Source: Bradyrhizobium sp. OK095 | Lineage (GTDB): Bacteria; Pseudomonadota; Alphaproteobacteria; Rhizobiales; Xanthobacteraceae | Reading direction: 5' to 3' | Assembly: GCF_900109945.1 (NCBI RefSeq) | Contig: NZ_FOBX01000002.1 | Span: forward strand, 248,001 to 312,000 | DNA length: 64,000 nt | Part shown: piece by piece, positions 8,040 to 20,000 of the stretch | Numbering within the stretch: position 1 is the first letter of the stretch | How the letters are laid out: each line of letters opens with the position of its first letter | Program-made: the position numbers and the translations under genes | The notes under the pieces: model-generated | Seen by the model: the letters and a program-made list of their open reading frames with translations, nothing else | Told to the model about the DNA's origin: nothing | The model's database searches: none

Positions 8040-11000
8040 TTACCACGCCTGTGCAAGACGGCCGACCGCCGGCTTCGCCGTCTCAACCGCCGCGTCCTTC
8101 CAACCCGCACGACCCGCACGCTGGCCCTGACGGCGCAGCTTGCGCGTGTCGATCAGTCCCTCGATGTTGACGGCGGGACCGGAGCCGATGGTCTCAACCG
8201 GCCGCGGCGTCAGCAGCGCATCGAGCCGGGCCTGACCGGTGAGACCGAGCAGGTAGAACATCCTGCCGTCCTTCTTCGCGAGCCAGGTCTCGATGTTCGC
8301 GCGGCTCTCGCCGTCGACCGGGATGTTGCGCACCATGCTGGCGCCGGTGAAGCCGAGGCAGCAGCTGTGGTCCGGCCCGTAATTGGTGACGGTCGCAGAG
8401 ATATCGCCGGTGTAGAACACCACATAGGCGTTGCTGACATTGGCGTTGCCGACCTGGGCCATCGTGAACACGCCGCCCGGCTGGTAAAGCTGGAGCGTCG
8501 GCCAGTTGGACGGCGCCGGCGTGCGGTTGTTGAGCAGCACCTGCTGGGTCGCCGTGGTCAACATCAGCTGGCCGGGCACATAGCCGTTCAGGATCGCAAC
8601 CGCGTGCGCATTGGTCAGAACGTTGGCGTCCACCACCTTGAACTGGTCGAAGATGACGTTGGGGGCGTCGATCGAGATGTTGGCTGAGGTCGCGGGGCCG
8701 CCGTCAGAGCCGGTCACGTTGATGACCAGCGGGACTGGCGGCGTCGAGCCGATCTGCTCGATGTTGACGTTGATCGTGGCCGCAGCGAGGTTGACCCCCT
8801 TCGTCGCGGTGATGGAGCGGATCGTCAGATCGCCGCTCGAGCTCAGCTTGACGACCTCGCCGGTGATCCGGTCGAGCGAGAGCGGACCCACCGAACTGAA
8901 GCGCGTGTTGCCGTTGGCGGAGATCGATCCGCCCCGGAGCCCACCCGCGTCGGAGCGCAGGTCGATGTCGCCTGCATCGCCCGGGATACCCGTGGTCGTA
9001 AGCTGGGAGAACGCGATGTCGTTGACGGCGTGCAGGGTCTGCGAGCCTCCGCTGACCGCGGTGCCGACCGTGATCCCGCCTACTGTCGCGGTGATGCCGA
9101 GCGTACCGCCGACATTGAGATTATCCCAATTGACGATCGTACCTTGCAGCACGGCGTTGCCGGTGGAGGCCGTGAGGTTGTGGCCGGTATTCGTCCCGGC
9201 GGCGATCAGCCTCGCCGAGCCGTTGGCGGAGACTGAGCCCAGCGTCGGCACGCCGCCAGCCATCACGGTCTGCGCCAGGATGAAGCCATTGTCGGCATTG
9301 ACGTTGATGCTGCCGGCATCGCCATTGGTGCCGGTCGCCGTCAGCGCGTTGAACGTCACATTGTCATGGGCGTGGATGGTCTGCGTGCCGCCGCTCTGCG
9401 CGGTCTGGAAGGTGATGCTACCCTGCCCCGCGGTGGCGCCCAGCGTCGTCCCGACATTGAGGACGTTCCAGTTGATCGGACCTGCCGCGGTCAGCAGGCC
9501 CGAGCCGGTCGTGGCGGCGAGCGTGCTGCCGGTGATGGTCGTGGCCGCAACGAGGCTCGCCGAGCCGTTGGCCGAGACCGAGCCCTGCGTGGTCGCGCCA
9601 CCCGAAATCACCGTCTGCGCCAGGACGAAGCCGTTGTCGGCGGTGACGTTGACGTTGCCGACATCGCCGCTATTCCCGGTCGTCGTCAGCGCCTTGAACG
9701 TCACGTTCTGGCTGGCATGCACCGTCTGTGAGCCGCTGCTATCAGCCGTGCCGATGACGATGCTGCCATTGTTAGCCACGGCGCTGAAGGAGCCGCTTGC
9801 GCCGGTCGCCGTGCCCGCCACCACCTGGTCGAGCGTCAGCCCGCCGGTGCCGACGATGTCCACGCTGCCCTTCACCGCCGACAGCAGACTCGCCTCGGTG
9901 TCGGTGAGAGCCTTCACATAGATGCCGCCGGCGCTCGCGCTTGCAGTCAGCAGCGCGGCGTTGAAGTCAAGCCGGGTCGTGGCGCTGCCGATACCGTTCG
10001 ACCCACTCAGCGACAGCTCGGCGCCGGTGCCGGACGCGACGAATTTGGTCTGGCCGTCGCCATTGTCGATGATCGCGCCGAGCGAGGCGACGCCGCCGGC
10101 GGTAACGATGATCGAGGGCGCGTTCGAGGCCGCCGCATAGGACAGCGACGAATTCAGCTGGCCGATCGTCGCATCGCCCGTCGTGGTCACCGAGATCAAT
10201 CCGGCCGCGTTGATGGCCGAATAGGCGCCCATCGACAGTGTCGCGGCCACCAGCGTCACACCGTCCGAGCTGCTGGTCGCAACCACCGGCGCCGCGCTGG
10301 TGCCGGCTGCGAAAGTCATGCCGCGGTTGGCGAGCAGTTGCATCAGGCCATTGCTGGTGATGTCGGCATTGATGGTGAGCGCGCCGCGCGCCACATTCAG
10401 CGTCAATGCGCCCCCGGCCGTCAGCGTCCCATAGGCACCGCTGGTGCCGACCATGAGATCGCCGGTGACGGCGAGAATGCTGAGGTCGCCGACCGCCGAG
10501 CCTGTCACCGCGCCGGAGATGTTCACCTGCAGCGGCTGGAAGGTCGAGCCGTTGAAGCCGATGTTGCCACCCGCGCGCAGATCGAGATCGGCGCCCAGAA
10601 TATGGATCGCGGTACGGTCCGTGAAGCCGGTTTCGGCGTAGATGCTGCCGGTGGCGGCAAGCTGGATCGCATTGCCGGCGGAGATGTTGCCGAGAATGAG
10701 ATCGCCGGTGGTCTGCTTCACATAGATGCCCTGCGCCGACGAGACCTGGTCCAGCTGGTCGTTGCTCGGATCGGCGAACGCGATCTGGATCGCGTTCAGG
10801 TTGGTCGCGGGATTGCTTCCGGCGGTCCCGGGGGCGCCGATATTGCCGTGCTCGGCGATCAGGGTCAGGTTGCCGATATCACCTGATATCACGGCCCCGC
10901 CTACATTGGCGGAGATGCTGGTGACGGCGTCGAGCTTGACGTCGCCGCGGCCGGTCACCTCGATGCCGTTGGCCTGCGCGGCCGTGATCGGGCCGTAATT

Positions 11001-14000
11001 CGCGGTGACGCCGCCGAGCGCGAGGCTGTTCTTGCTGCCGAGATAGATGTTCGTCAGCGCCTTGGCCGAGATCGCGATCGGGTTATCGACAACGACGAGG
11101 TTCTGCTGCGACAGGCTGACCGTATAGGTCGTGACATGGGTCGTCGGATCCGTAACCGCGCCGACGGTGAGCTGACCGGGACCGGCCGTGGCGAGCAATC
11201 CCCTCTGATCCGGCGTCAACGACGAGGAATCGACGCTGGTGAAGGTGAAGGTCTGGGGCGCAGCCGAATTACCGACCGAGCCGCGCGGCGCGTAGAGCAT
11301 GATCTGGTTGGCGCTGACATTGGCCACGACGTTCTCGTCGATCGGCGGCGGTGCCGCGCCGACGGCCGACGACGACACCGTGTAGGCGAGCTGGCTCTGC
11401 GTCCACTGCGAACCCGCGGTGATGATGCCGTAGACCCGCTCGGTCGACGCAAGCGTGTAGCTGTAGTTCGCGTTGTAGGTATTGAGCGCCGTTTGCAGCG
11501 CCGTATTGCTCGGCATCCGTTGATTGGCTGTCGAAACGCCGTCGAACAACGTCGTGAACAGGGTTGACGACAGCGAACTGCCGAACACGGTCCCCAGCGG
11601 ATCTGCGGGAGCTGTGCCGAGCAATGTCGTCAGCGAGGTTTTGAGCTCGTCGGTGGTGATCTTGCCGAGCAGGAATTGATCCCGCAGGAACCGCGTCGTG
11701 GCCTCGGCCTGCATCTGCGTCGTCGAGACGTTTGCGGGATCGATGCCGAGCTTGGCAGCCACCTGCGCGCGCAGCACCGTCAGGCCCACCGAGGTCGGAT
11801 TGTAGGTGCTGCCGTTCGTGAACGCGATGTTCTTGAGCTGGAAGTAGTCGTTGTAGGCCGACGTCACCATGGACTGGTAGCTGTTGACTGCATTGGTGGC
11901 GGCGTTGCCGCTGAGCAGGTCAAGGCTGGTCCAGACGTTCTGGAGATGCTGGCTCTGCGCCGTGGTGAGACCAACCGCAGCCCGGCCGTTCAGGATGCTG
12001 GCCGGGTTGTTGTCTGAGCCGGCCGCCTCAAGGAAGACCGGGCCGCCGGTCGACTGGATCGTGCCGAGGCGCAGATCGCCCTTTGACTGGATGATATAGG
12101 TGCCAGTCGCCGAGGCGCTATCGAGAACACCTCCATCGACGGTCCCGTTGGCCTGGACTGTGCCGGTCGCCTGGATCACCAGCGGATTGATGTTGGTCAG
12201 GGTGGAGGCGCCGTTGACGACGGCGCTGGTCGCGCCGATCGCACCGGAGGTGGAGTTGATCTCGATGTTCTTGCCGATCACGACCGGATTGGCGACGTTG
12301 TAGGCGGACGCCGAGTTGATGTCGCCGGTCGCCGAGAGGAAGACGTTGCCTTGCGGCGTAGCGCCCGCCGAATTCACCTTGACCTGGTTGATCGACAGCG
12401 CGCCGATGGCCGAGATCGCAATGTCGCGGTCGATCGAGCTGGCGGTCAGGCTGCCGCCATAGATCTGCACCTGCACGGGAGCTTTGTTGGTGCCGAGCGT
12501 GCCGATGCCGCCGTCCGCCGAAAGCGTCACGCTCGTGCCCGAAACCACCGGGTTGTTGGCATTGGCAGCGACCGTAATGGACGAGTTGGCGCCGGTCGCG
12601 GAGAGCGTCGTCGTGCCCTGTAGGTTGTTGATCGACCCGTTGATGACGATGCCGGAGGTCGAATTGACCACGACGTCGCTGCTCCCGCCGCCGGTGAACT
12701 TGACGTTGATCGGGTTCGACGCCTTCACCGTATTGGTCAGCGTAAGCGTCAGGTGATCGTAGATCTGCTGGTACCAGTTGAACTGGGCGTCCGCGCCGCA
12801 GCACTTGTCGGGGTGGGTGCCGAGCGGGATGGGACTTCCGTCCGGATTCGTGCCGGCCGCCCAGTGATAGCTGCCGGTGGCGGTAGTGACTTTCTGGTAG
12901 TTGCTGCTCTGCACGCCCTCAACCAGGCTGATCGAGCGGGTCCAATTCTCACCGGTGGTCTGGTTGGGCGTGAACTGCCAGCCGTAGTCGAACTGCGTGC
13001 TGTTGGTCGGGCGATCCACCGTCGCGGTGTCGACCCACTGATAGAGCATGTTCTCCTTCGTCGCGTATTGGATGCCTGCCGTACCTGTCCTGGCTGCAAG
13101 CATCGAAGGGTCGATCGCGTTCGCGGTGACGCTGTTGATCTCGTACCTCGACACCTGTTGGCTGCTCGCAGCCTTGGGATCGTAGACCCACCACGTCGTC
13201 TTCCCCTTGAGCTGATCGACGATCTCGACCACGCTTTGGGCGCTGGCGCCGGTGTTGATGGTGTTGGTGACGAGCTGGAGCCCGCTCGTGTTGTTGACGG
13301 TGATCGTGCCGGCGCCGCCTTTGATCTCGATGTTGCCCTGGGTCTGGGTGCTGTCGGTCGAGGTCGAGATGATCTTGCCGTTCAGATAGACGTAGCCGCC
13401 CGCGCCCTGCACCACGCTGTTCAGGATGAACTGGTCGGTGAGAGCGTTGTACTTCACCCCGATCTTGACGTCGCCGGTGCCCGACGTCGTCAGATTGGTG
13501 CCTGTAATGTCGATATAGCTGCCGTTCTGCGCGTTGGCCTGGGCCAGGGTAAAGGCGGTGCTGTTGTTCTTGAGATTCGTGACCTGTTGCAACGCGTCGG
13601 CACCAATGTTGACCGAGTAATTGCTGCTCGAGCCGCTCTGGATGGTGCCGTTGATGTTGATCACCGACGCCGAGATGATGACCGCCTGGCCGCTGATGGT
13701 CCGGCTGGCTGTCGCGGTGGCCGGCGCATCCGCGGTCTTCGGCGTGATTGCATCCGGCTGGATGTTGATGACCTGGAAGAAGGCCGAGCAGCCGTCGCAG
13801 TTGAACGGCGTCTTGTACGGACCGCTATCCGTGTAAACGTTCCGGCCGTCATAAGTCGTTTTCTCCCAGGGCGCGACCGCGATATTGTGCAGGTCCTGCT
13901 GACCCTCGATGATCTTGAGGGTGTTGACGTCAGGTACGCTGCCGGCCTGGGGATTGCCGTTGCCGGGCGCGCCCTGCCCCATCGGCAGGAAGATCGCCGA

Positions 14001-17000
14001 GTAGAGTGAGACGCCGTCGTAGTACGTCATCAGCATGCGCGCGGTGAAGATCGTGCTGGCGTCGGCGCCGGAGACCGGTTGATACACGCCGGTACTGCCG
14101 TTGACGCAGCAGTAATAAAAATACGGGTGACCGGCTCCATCTCCGATATGCGGAGCGCTGTTGTAGTCGCCGTAGGCGCCGAGATAGGTCGCCGCCGTCA
14201 TCACCGCCGTCAGCGCGTCCTCCGGCCTGTCTTCGGTGGTGGCCCATTGCGAAGTGACCGCGCTGCTGCTGTCGTAGGAGCTCCCGATCCCGCCGAGGAA
14301 GGTGAACGTGCCTTTGGGCACCACGATCTGGACGGTCGCGGCGCTGAGTGACTGCGACGCGACGACACTGCCGAGATTGTTGATGATCTTGAGCAGGCCG
14401 TTCGCGTTGTTGACGGCGCCGTTGAAATAGATGTCGGGCGTGCGGGTCAGCACGTTGCCGTTTTGGTCGATGCCCTGACCGCTGTCGGGATCCAGGCGAT
14501 TGTAGGTTGCCGAGACGTCGATCAACGGCGTCGCGCTCGGCATCGCGGTGAAGGTCACATTGGAATGCGAATCCGGGTCGACATGATCGATCTGGCGATA
14601 GGTGATGTTTCCGCCGGTCACATCGGTGACCGTGAGATTGCCCAGGCTCATGAAGTCGAGGCCCCGGTTCTCGATCTTGATCAAGGGCGAGCTGCGGGCG
14701 ATGACAGCCGGCGCCGCGGGATTCGTGCCGCTGTTGCCGGTGAGCTGCTGGGCCAGGATCGAGACGTTGCCGGCAGACACCATGATGTCGCCGAACGCAA
14801 AGGCGTTGCCGGGCGCATCGGAGGTAAATGGCGCCTGCTTGATCAACGTATCGATCTGGCGCTGGATATCGCCGGTCGAATCGGTACCGGACGGCGACAT
14901 GCTGGCGGGCGCCGTGGGCGTCGCCGCCGCGAGCTGTGAGCGGATCTGCGCTGCGGTCAGGCCGGTCAGTGTCGCCAGCTGGTTGACCACCAACTGGTAG
15001 GGATTGAAGTTGCCGACGACGGCGTACTGGACCGTCTGGTGGTTCCAGCTCATCACCGGGCTGAAGTGATTGACGTCGGAGACGAGTTCGAGGGGCGATG
15101 AAGAGCAGTTCGTTGGTAGCGAAGAAGAGCAGTTCATTAGTAACGAATAGGGGCTGGTGGTGCTCAACGTCGGCGCTGTCGCACCGAGCTCGATCGTGAC
15201 GGTCAAATCGTTGTTGACGCCGGCCACGACCAGGCCATTGAGCGCGACATCGCCGGTTCCGCTGGTGTGGCTGTGGTTGTCGCTGTTCTTGGCGCTGAAG
15301 ATATCCAGATACGGATTGTAGTTGCTGCCGTTGCCGGCCGCCGTGACCTGCCCCTGCGTCGCGCCGAGGTAGATGTCGCGTGCGCCGAGCACGCTCGAGG
15401 TGGAGGCCAGCGTCAGGCTCGTGGTGTCGTCGGCATTGGCCGTGCCGCGGTAGAGCGTGGAGATCGGAACGACGGTGTTGTTGTAGACCACCGTCGTCGC
15501 CGTCGCCTGCACGCTGCTGAAGACGGAGCCATCGCCGGCGAGGCCCGCATAGATGTTGATGTCGCGCCAGGCCGCGATCTTCGCGCCGGCGCCGACATTG
15601 ACAGACTGGTTGGCGTGGACCCAGCTGTTGGTGCTGGCACCGACACCCGCGATCGCGCCATAGAGGCTGGCATTGGCGTTGTTCGCCGCCGCCATCTTCG
15701 CGGCCGTGCCGATGTAGATCTTGCCGGCGCTGAACAGCTCGCGGGCATTGATGTTGACCGCGAGCGTGGCGTTCGCCGTCATGTTGGATTCGGCGCCGCC
15801 GCCGGCGAACAAGCTGGCCGTGGCGAGACTCGCCGTATCGTTGGTGTTCAGCGTGTTGTAGGCCTCGATGTTGATGACCGCCGTCGACGTCCGCGGATCG
15901 TCATTCAGGCTCAGCACCGTGCCGGCGCCGATATTGGTGTTGACGGTCTGGGTGACATGGGAGTCGCTGAGCGCGGCAGCGCCCGAGAACGAACCGCCGG
16001 AGCCCGAACGCGCGCCGCCACCGCCCTGATTGACAATGTCGTTGGAGATAACGACCATGTTGCCGCCCGCCGAATTGATGATCAGGTGCGTTCCGATCTC
16101 GGCAGTGGTGGTCGAGTCGACGTCGTTCTGCGCGTTGCCGGCCGAGACGCCGGCCGTTGACGCCTGATAGGCATCGCCACTCGCGGCATAATTCGTCGTG
16201 TGGATGGCATTGATGCGGAGGCCGCCGAAATAGAGCGTGTCATCCGCCGTGCCGCCGTCGAACCGCGCGTTGGTGACGGCGGTCGAGCTGGTGGTGGCGA
16301 CCGCCGCCGCGCCGGCATAGGTACCGCCCGCGCCGACCGTCGCGTTGGAGACATTGGTATCGGTGCCGGTCGCCGTGATCCGAAGGATACCCGTGTAGCT
16401 CTCGTGGTTCAGGTTATCCATGTCGGCAGGCGCGCCCAGATAGGCATAGGTGTGCGCGTTCGACGACGTCTGTGCGACGGTGGCGCCGAGCGCCAGGAAC
16501 CCGGTCGAGAGACCGGTCGCCTCGGCATATTGGGCGCTGTCGTTTTCAGCCGCGATGGTGACGTTGGCGTTGGGAAGCGTGATCCCCGTCCCGCCATAGG
16601 CGCTCACCGTCGCGTTCTCGGACGCCTGGGCCAGACTGCCTTGCGCGCCGATCAGCGAGCCGCCGCCGCCGGCGAGCGCCCAGGCGTAGGTCGTCGTGCC
16701 GCTGGTCGGGACCAGCGCCATGGCGGTCACGGCGAGCGCACCGCCCGCGAAGATGACGTTGTCGCCGACATCGGCCGTCACAGTGGCGCCGACCGTGGAT
16801 TTCGCAATGGCGATGCCGACGGCAGCGCCGCCGACCGAAACGCCGATCGCGCTGCTCGACAGATTGGGCGTGATCGACGCCGATACCAGTGTGCCGACGT
16901 CCGTCGCGGACGTCGTGATCGAGGCACTGCTGCCGATCTCCGCCAACACGGACGAGTTCTCGTGGGCCTCCGCATCCGCACCGACGCCGGCGACGATACC

Positions 17001-20000
17001 GCCGCCGAGCGCCGTTGCCGTCGTGGTCAGGGTGCCGGCGCCGGATGCGCCGACCGCCAGTGTCGACGTGTTGACGGTGGCGCCGTTCAGCACCCTCGCT
17101 GCGACCGAGCTCGTTCGGCTGGCCGTTGCGACTGAAGCACCGACAGCCACGGCACCGCCGGTGACGCCGCCGGTGAAGACGACCTGGGTCGTCGAATCCA
17201 GCGCCATGACGGCGGCGCCAGTGCCGCCCGTGCCGGTGATCTGGCCGCCGAGCAGGGCCACCACGGAGTTGGAGACATTGCCGACCGCCACGGCTGCGTC
17301 GGCACCGAAGTAAAGCGCCGCACCGCCGGCGATCGCCTCGGTGTCGATGGTCTTGCCGGCATAAGGTCCGGTGCTGGCGTCCTTGACGACCGCCGCAACA
17401 GTGACGGACGGCGCCGAGACGACCAAGGGCGTATCCGCGGCTTCCAAAACCCCGGATCCGTTGCGCCCGTAGCCGCTCAGATTGGCGAGCACGGTGCTGT
17501 TGACGCTGGTGTAGCCAATGCCGGCGCCGATCCCGACATTCTTCGCAAAGCCGGCGCCGAGCAGATACATCTTGGCCGCGTTGGCGCTGGTGGCCACGAC
17601 ATTGACCTGCGTGCCGGTGACGTTGCCGCCCGCGATCTGCGCAACGACGGCGTCATTGCCGCCGGACAGGACGCTGGAGACATCGTAGGTCGACGTCACG
17701 TTCGCACCGTTCGGATTGCCAGCGGTCCCGCTGGCGACCGCGTCGCTGCCGTGCGTATTGTTGGTTCCGTTGTTCACCGACGCGATGGTGCCGTTGCCGC
17801 CCTGATTGAGCTGGCCGGTCTGCTGCCCCTGCGTGTCGGCGTCGGCGGTGTTGGTGCCGATGATGATGACGCCGACGGTCGCGCCGATGCCGACGCTGCC
17901 GCCGATGCCTGCCGTCACCGCGTAGGACAGCACTTCCTTGGTGCTGAGCGCGCCGACATTAATCGCGCCTGTTGAGTTCAGGTTGCTGTTGCGGCTTTCC
18001 GCGATGGTCTGGCTCTTGAAGACAATGACGTTGGCGGCGGCGCCGATGCCGACGCCTCCCCCGCTCGCGCCGATCGCGAGCGCACCCGCGATCTCCTTGA
18101 TCGCCACGTCCTCGTTGGCGTTGATGGTCACTGCTCCGGCTGCGCCGCCCGTCGCCGACTGCAGTGTGGTGTCGTAGACGCCAGCGATCGTGGTGTTGTT
18201 GGCGATCTCGACGTTCGCCATGCCCGCGATCGCGGCCGTCCCGGTCGAGAGCGCTCCGCCGATCGCATAGGCCTCGAAGCGGTTCTTGGTGTTGGCCTCG
18301 ACGTCGAGCGCGCCGCTCAGATTGATCGCGGTCGTATGCGCCGCGCCATTGCCCTGATAATGGAACTCGTCACCGACATAAGCCTCGGTCCGGTTCGAAG
18401 AGACCTGGACCAGGAACGCCGCGCCTATGGCGGCCTGGCTGCCATAGGCGCCGGAGCCATTCGCGGAGAAGATGCCGGTGTTGTTGGTGGCGTTCACCGT
18501 CAGTGACGACGCCGTCAGCGCGCCGCCATCGACATAGGCTTCCGTCGTCGCCTGGAAGACGTTGAGCCCGACCGAACCGGTGTTGAATCCGATCGCGACC
18601 GAGGACGCATCCTGTTCGGCATTGGCCTTCACGGTGACCGCGCCGACCGTCGCGCTCGACGACTGGACGCCGCCGACCGTGGCATTGGTGATGGTGGCGA
18701 AGGTATCGCGCGACATCGTGGTGCTGATGATGGTCGCACCACCGCCGCCGTTGCCGGTGGGGGGGATGATGCCGGCGCCGAACGTGCCGGAATAAGAGAA
18801 GCTCGACGCGGCGACTTCGATCTGCGGCGCCAGCGTCGAAGAGGTCAGGCGCGTGTCGATGGCTGCGCTGTCAATATAGGCTCGGGTTCCCCCGCTCATG
18901 ACATTGGTGATCGGGTTGATCATGATGGCGATGCCGCTGCTGGCAGCCAACGAAGCGACATTGGCCGTGACCGCTTGGTGCGAGCTCGCGACGACGGCAA
19001 GGCCACGCACAGTGTCCTGGTTCTCCGAGAGATCTGGCGTACTGTCGCTCGGCGCATGGGCGGTGCCGAGATCGAAGGCATGGACCAGCGTGCCGTTGTT
19101 GACCGACAGCGTGTCGGTCGAGCTGGTTCCGAGCGCGTCGACCTTGGTGTTCGCTCCGCTGATATAGGCCGCCGTGGCTCCGGTGATCTGGTTGGTGACC
19201 AGCGAGCCCGCGCCGCCGGCCGCCCCCTTGCTGATCGACACGGCGCCGGCGAATACGCCTGCCTTGTCGTTGTTGCCGGCGATCACGGCGACGTTGTTGG
19301 TCGCGGTGACATCGGCGCCGTTGATGCCGTTGGTGCCAGCGGCGGTGATGCTGGCGGTGACGTTGGTTCCCATCAAATTGGTGGCGACCGAGCCGGCCAG
19401 CGCGACCTGCGAGGACATCGCGATACCGACTGCAACCGTCGAGATGCTGGCGTTCGAGTTCGCACCGACCGCGACGTTGCCCGATGCAATCAGCTTGGAG
19501 CCGGTGACGCCGGCGCTGACGTTGTTGGCGATGCTGCTGTAGACGAGCGCCAGGCCCGCGGCGCTGCCCTGCGTCGACGCGCCCGCGACGGCAGCGGTTC
19601 CGGTGATGCTGGAATTGTCGGTCGCGGAGACGGAAATGTTGCGGCCCGTGACGGACGATTGCGTCGTGCTGGACTGGCTGTTGCCGATGGCCGCCGAGAC
19701 GGTATTGGCGATGCTGCTGATGGTGGTGCCGCCGACGCCGGCGAACTGTCCGGTGGCCAGACCGAAGCCGATCGTGACCGCCTGGATCTTCGAGGAATCG
19801 ACCGCGCTCACGCTGACATTGCCGTTGTTGCCGGCCGTCATCAGGACGTTGGCGATATAGGCCGAATGCGTCGTTGCGATCGTGTCGTAGATGATCGAGG
19901 CGCCGACATTGTTCTTGCCGGCCTGGATGATGCCGGCAACGGAGATGATGCTGCCCCCCGGACCGTTACCCGTGCCTCCGTTGAGCGCGGCAGCGCCGAA

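Noticed and set aside
6961..8130. A 389-codon plus-strand open frame opposite tpsB
   Set aside because: It is antisense to the conserved POTRA and barrel regions of TpsB and has no ribosome site or recognisable domain.
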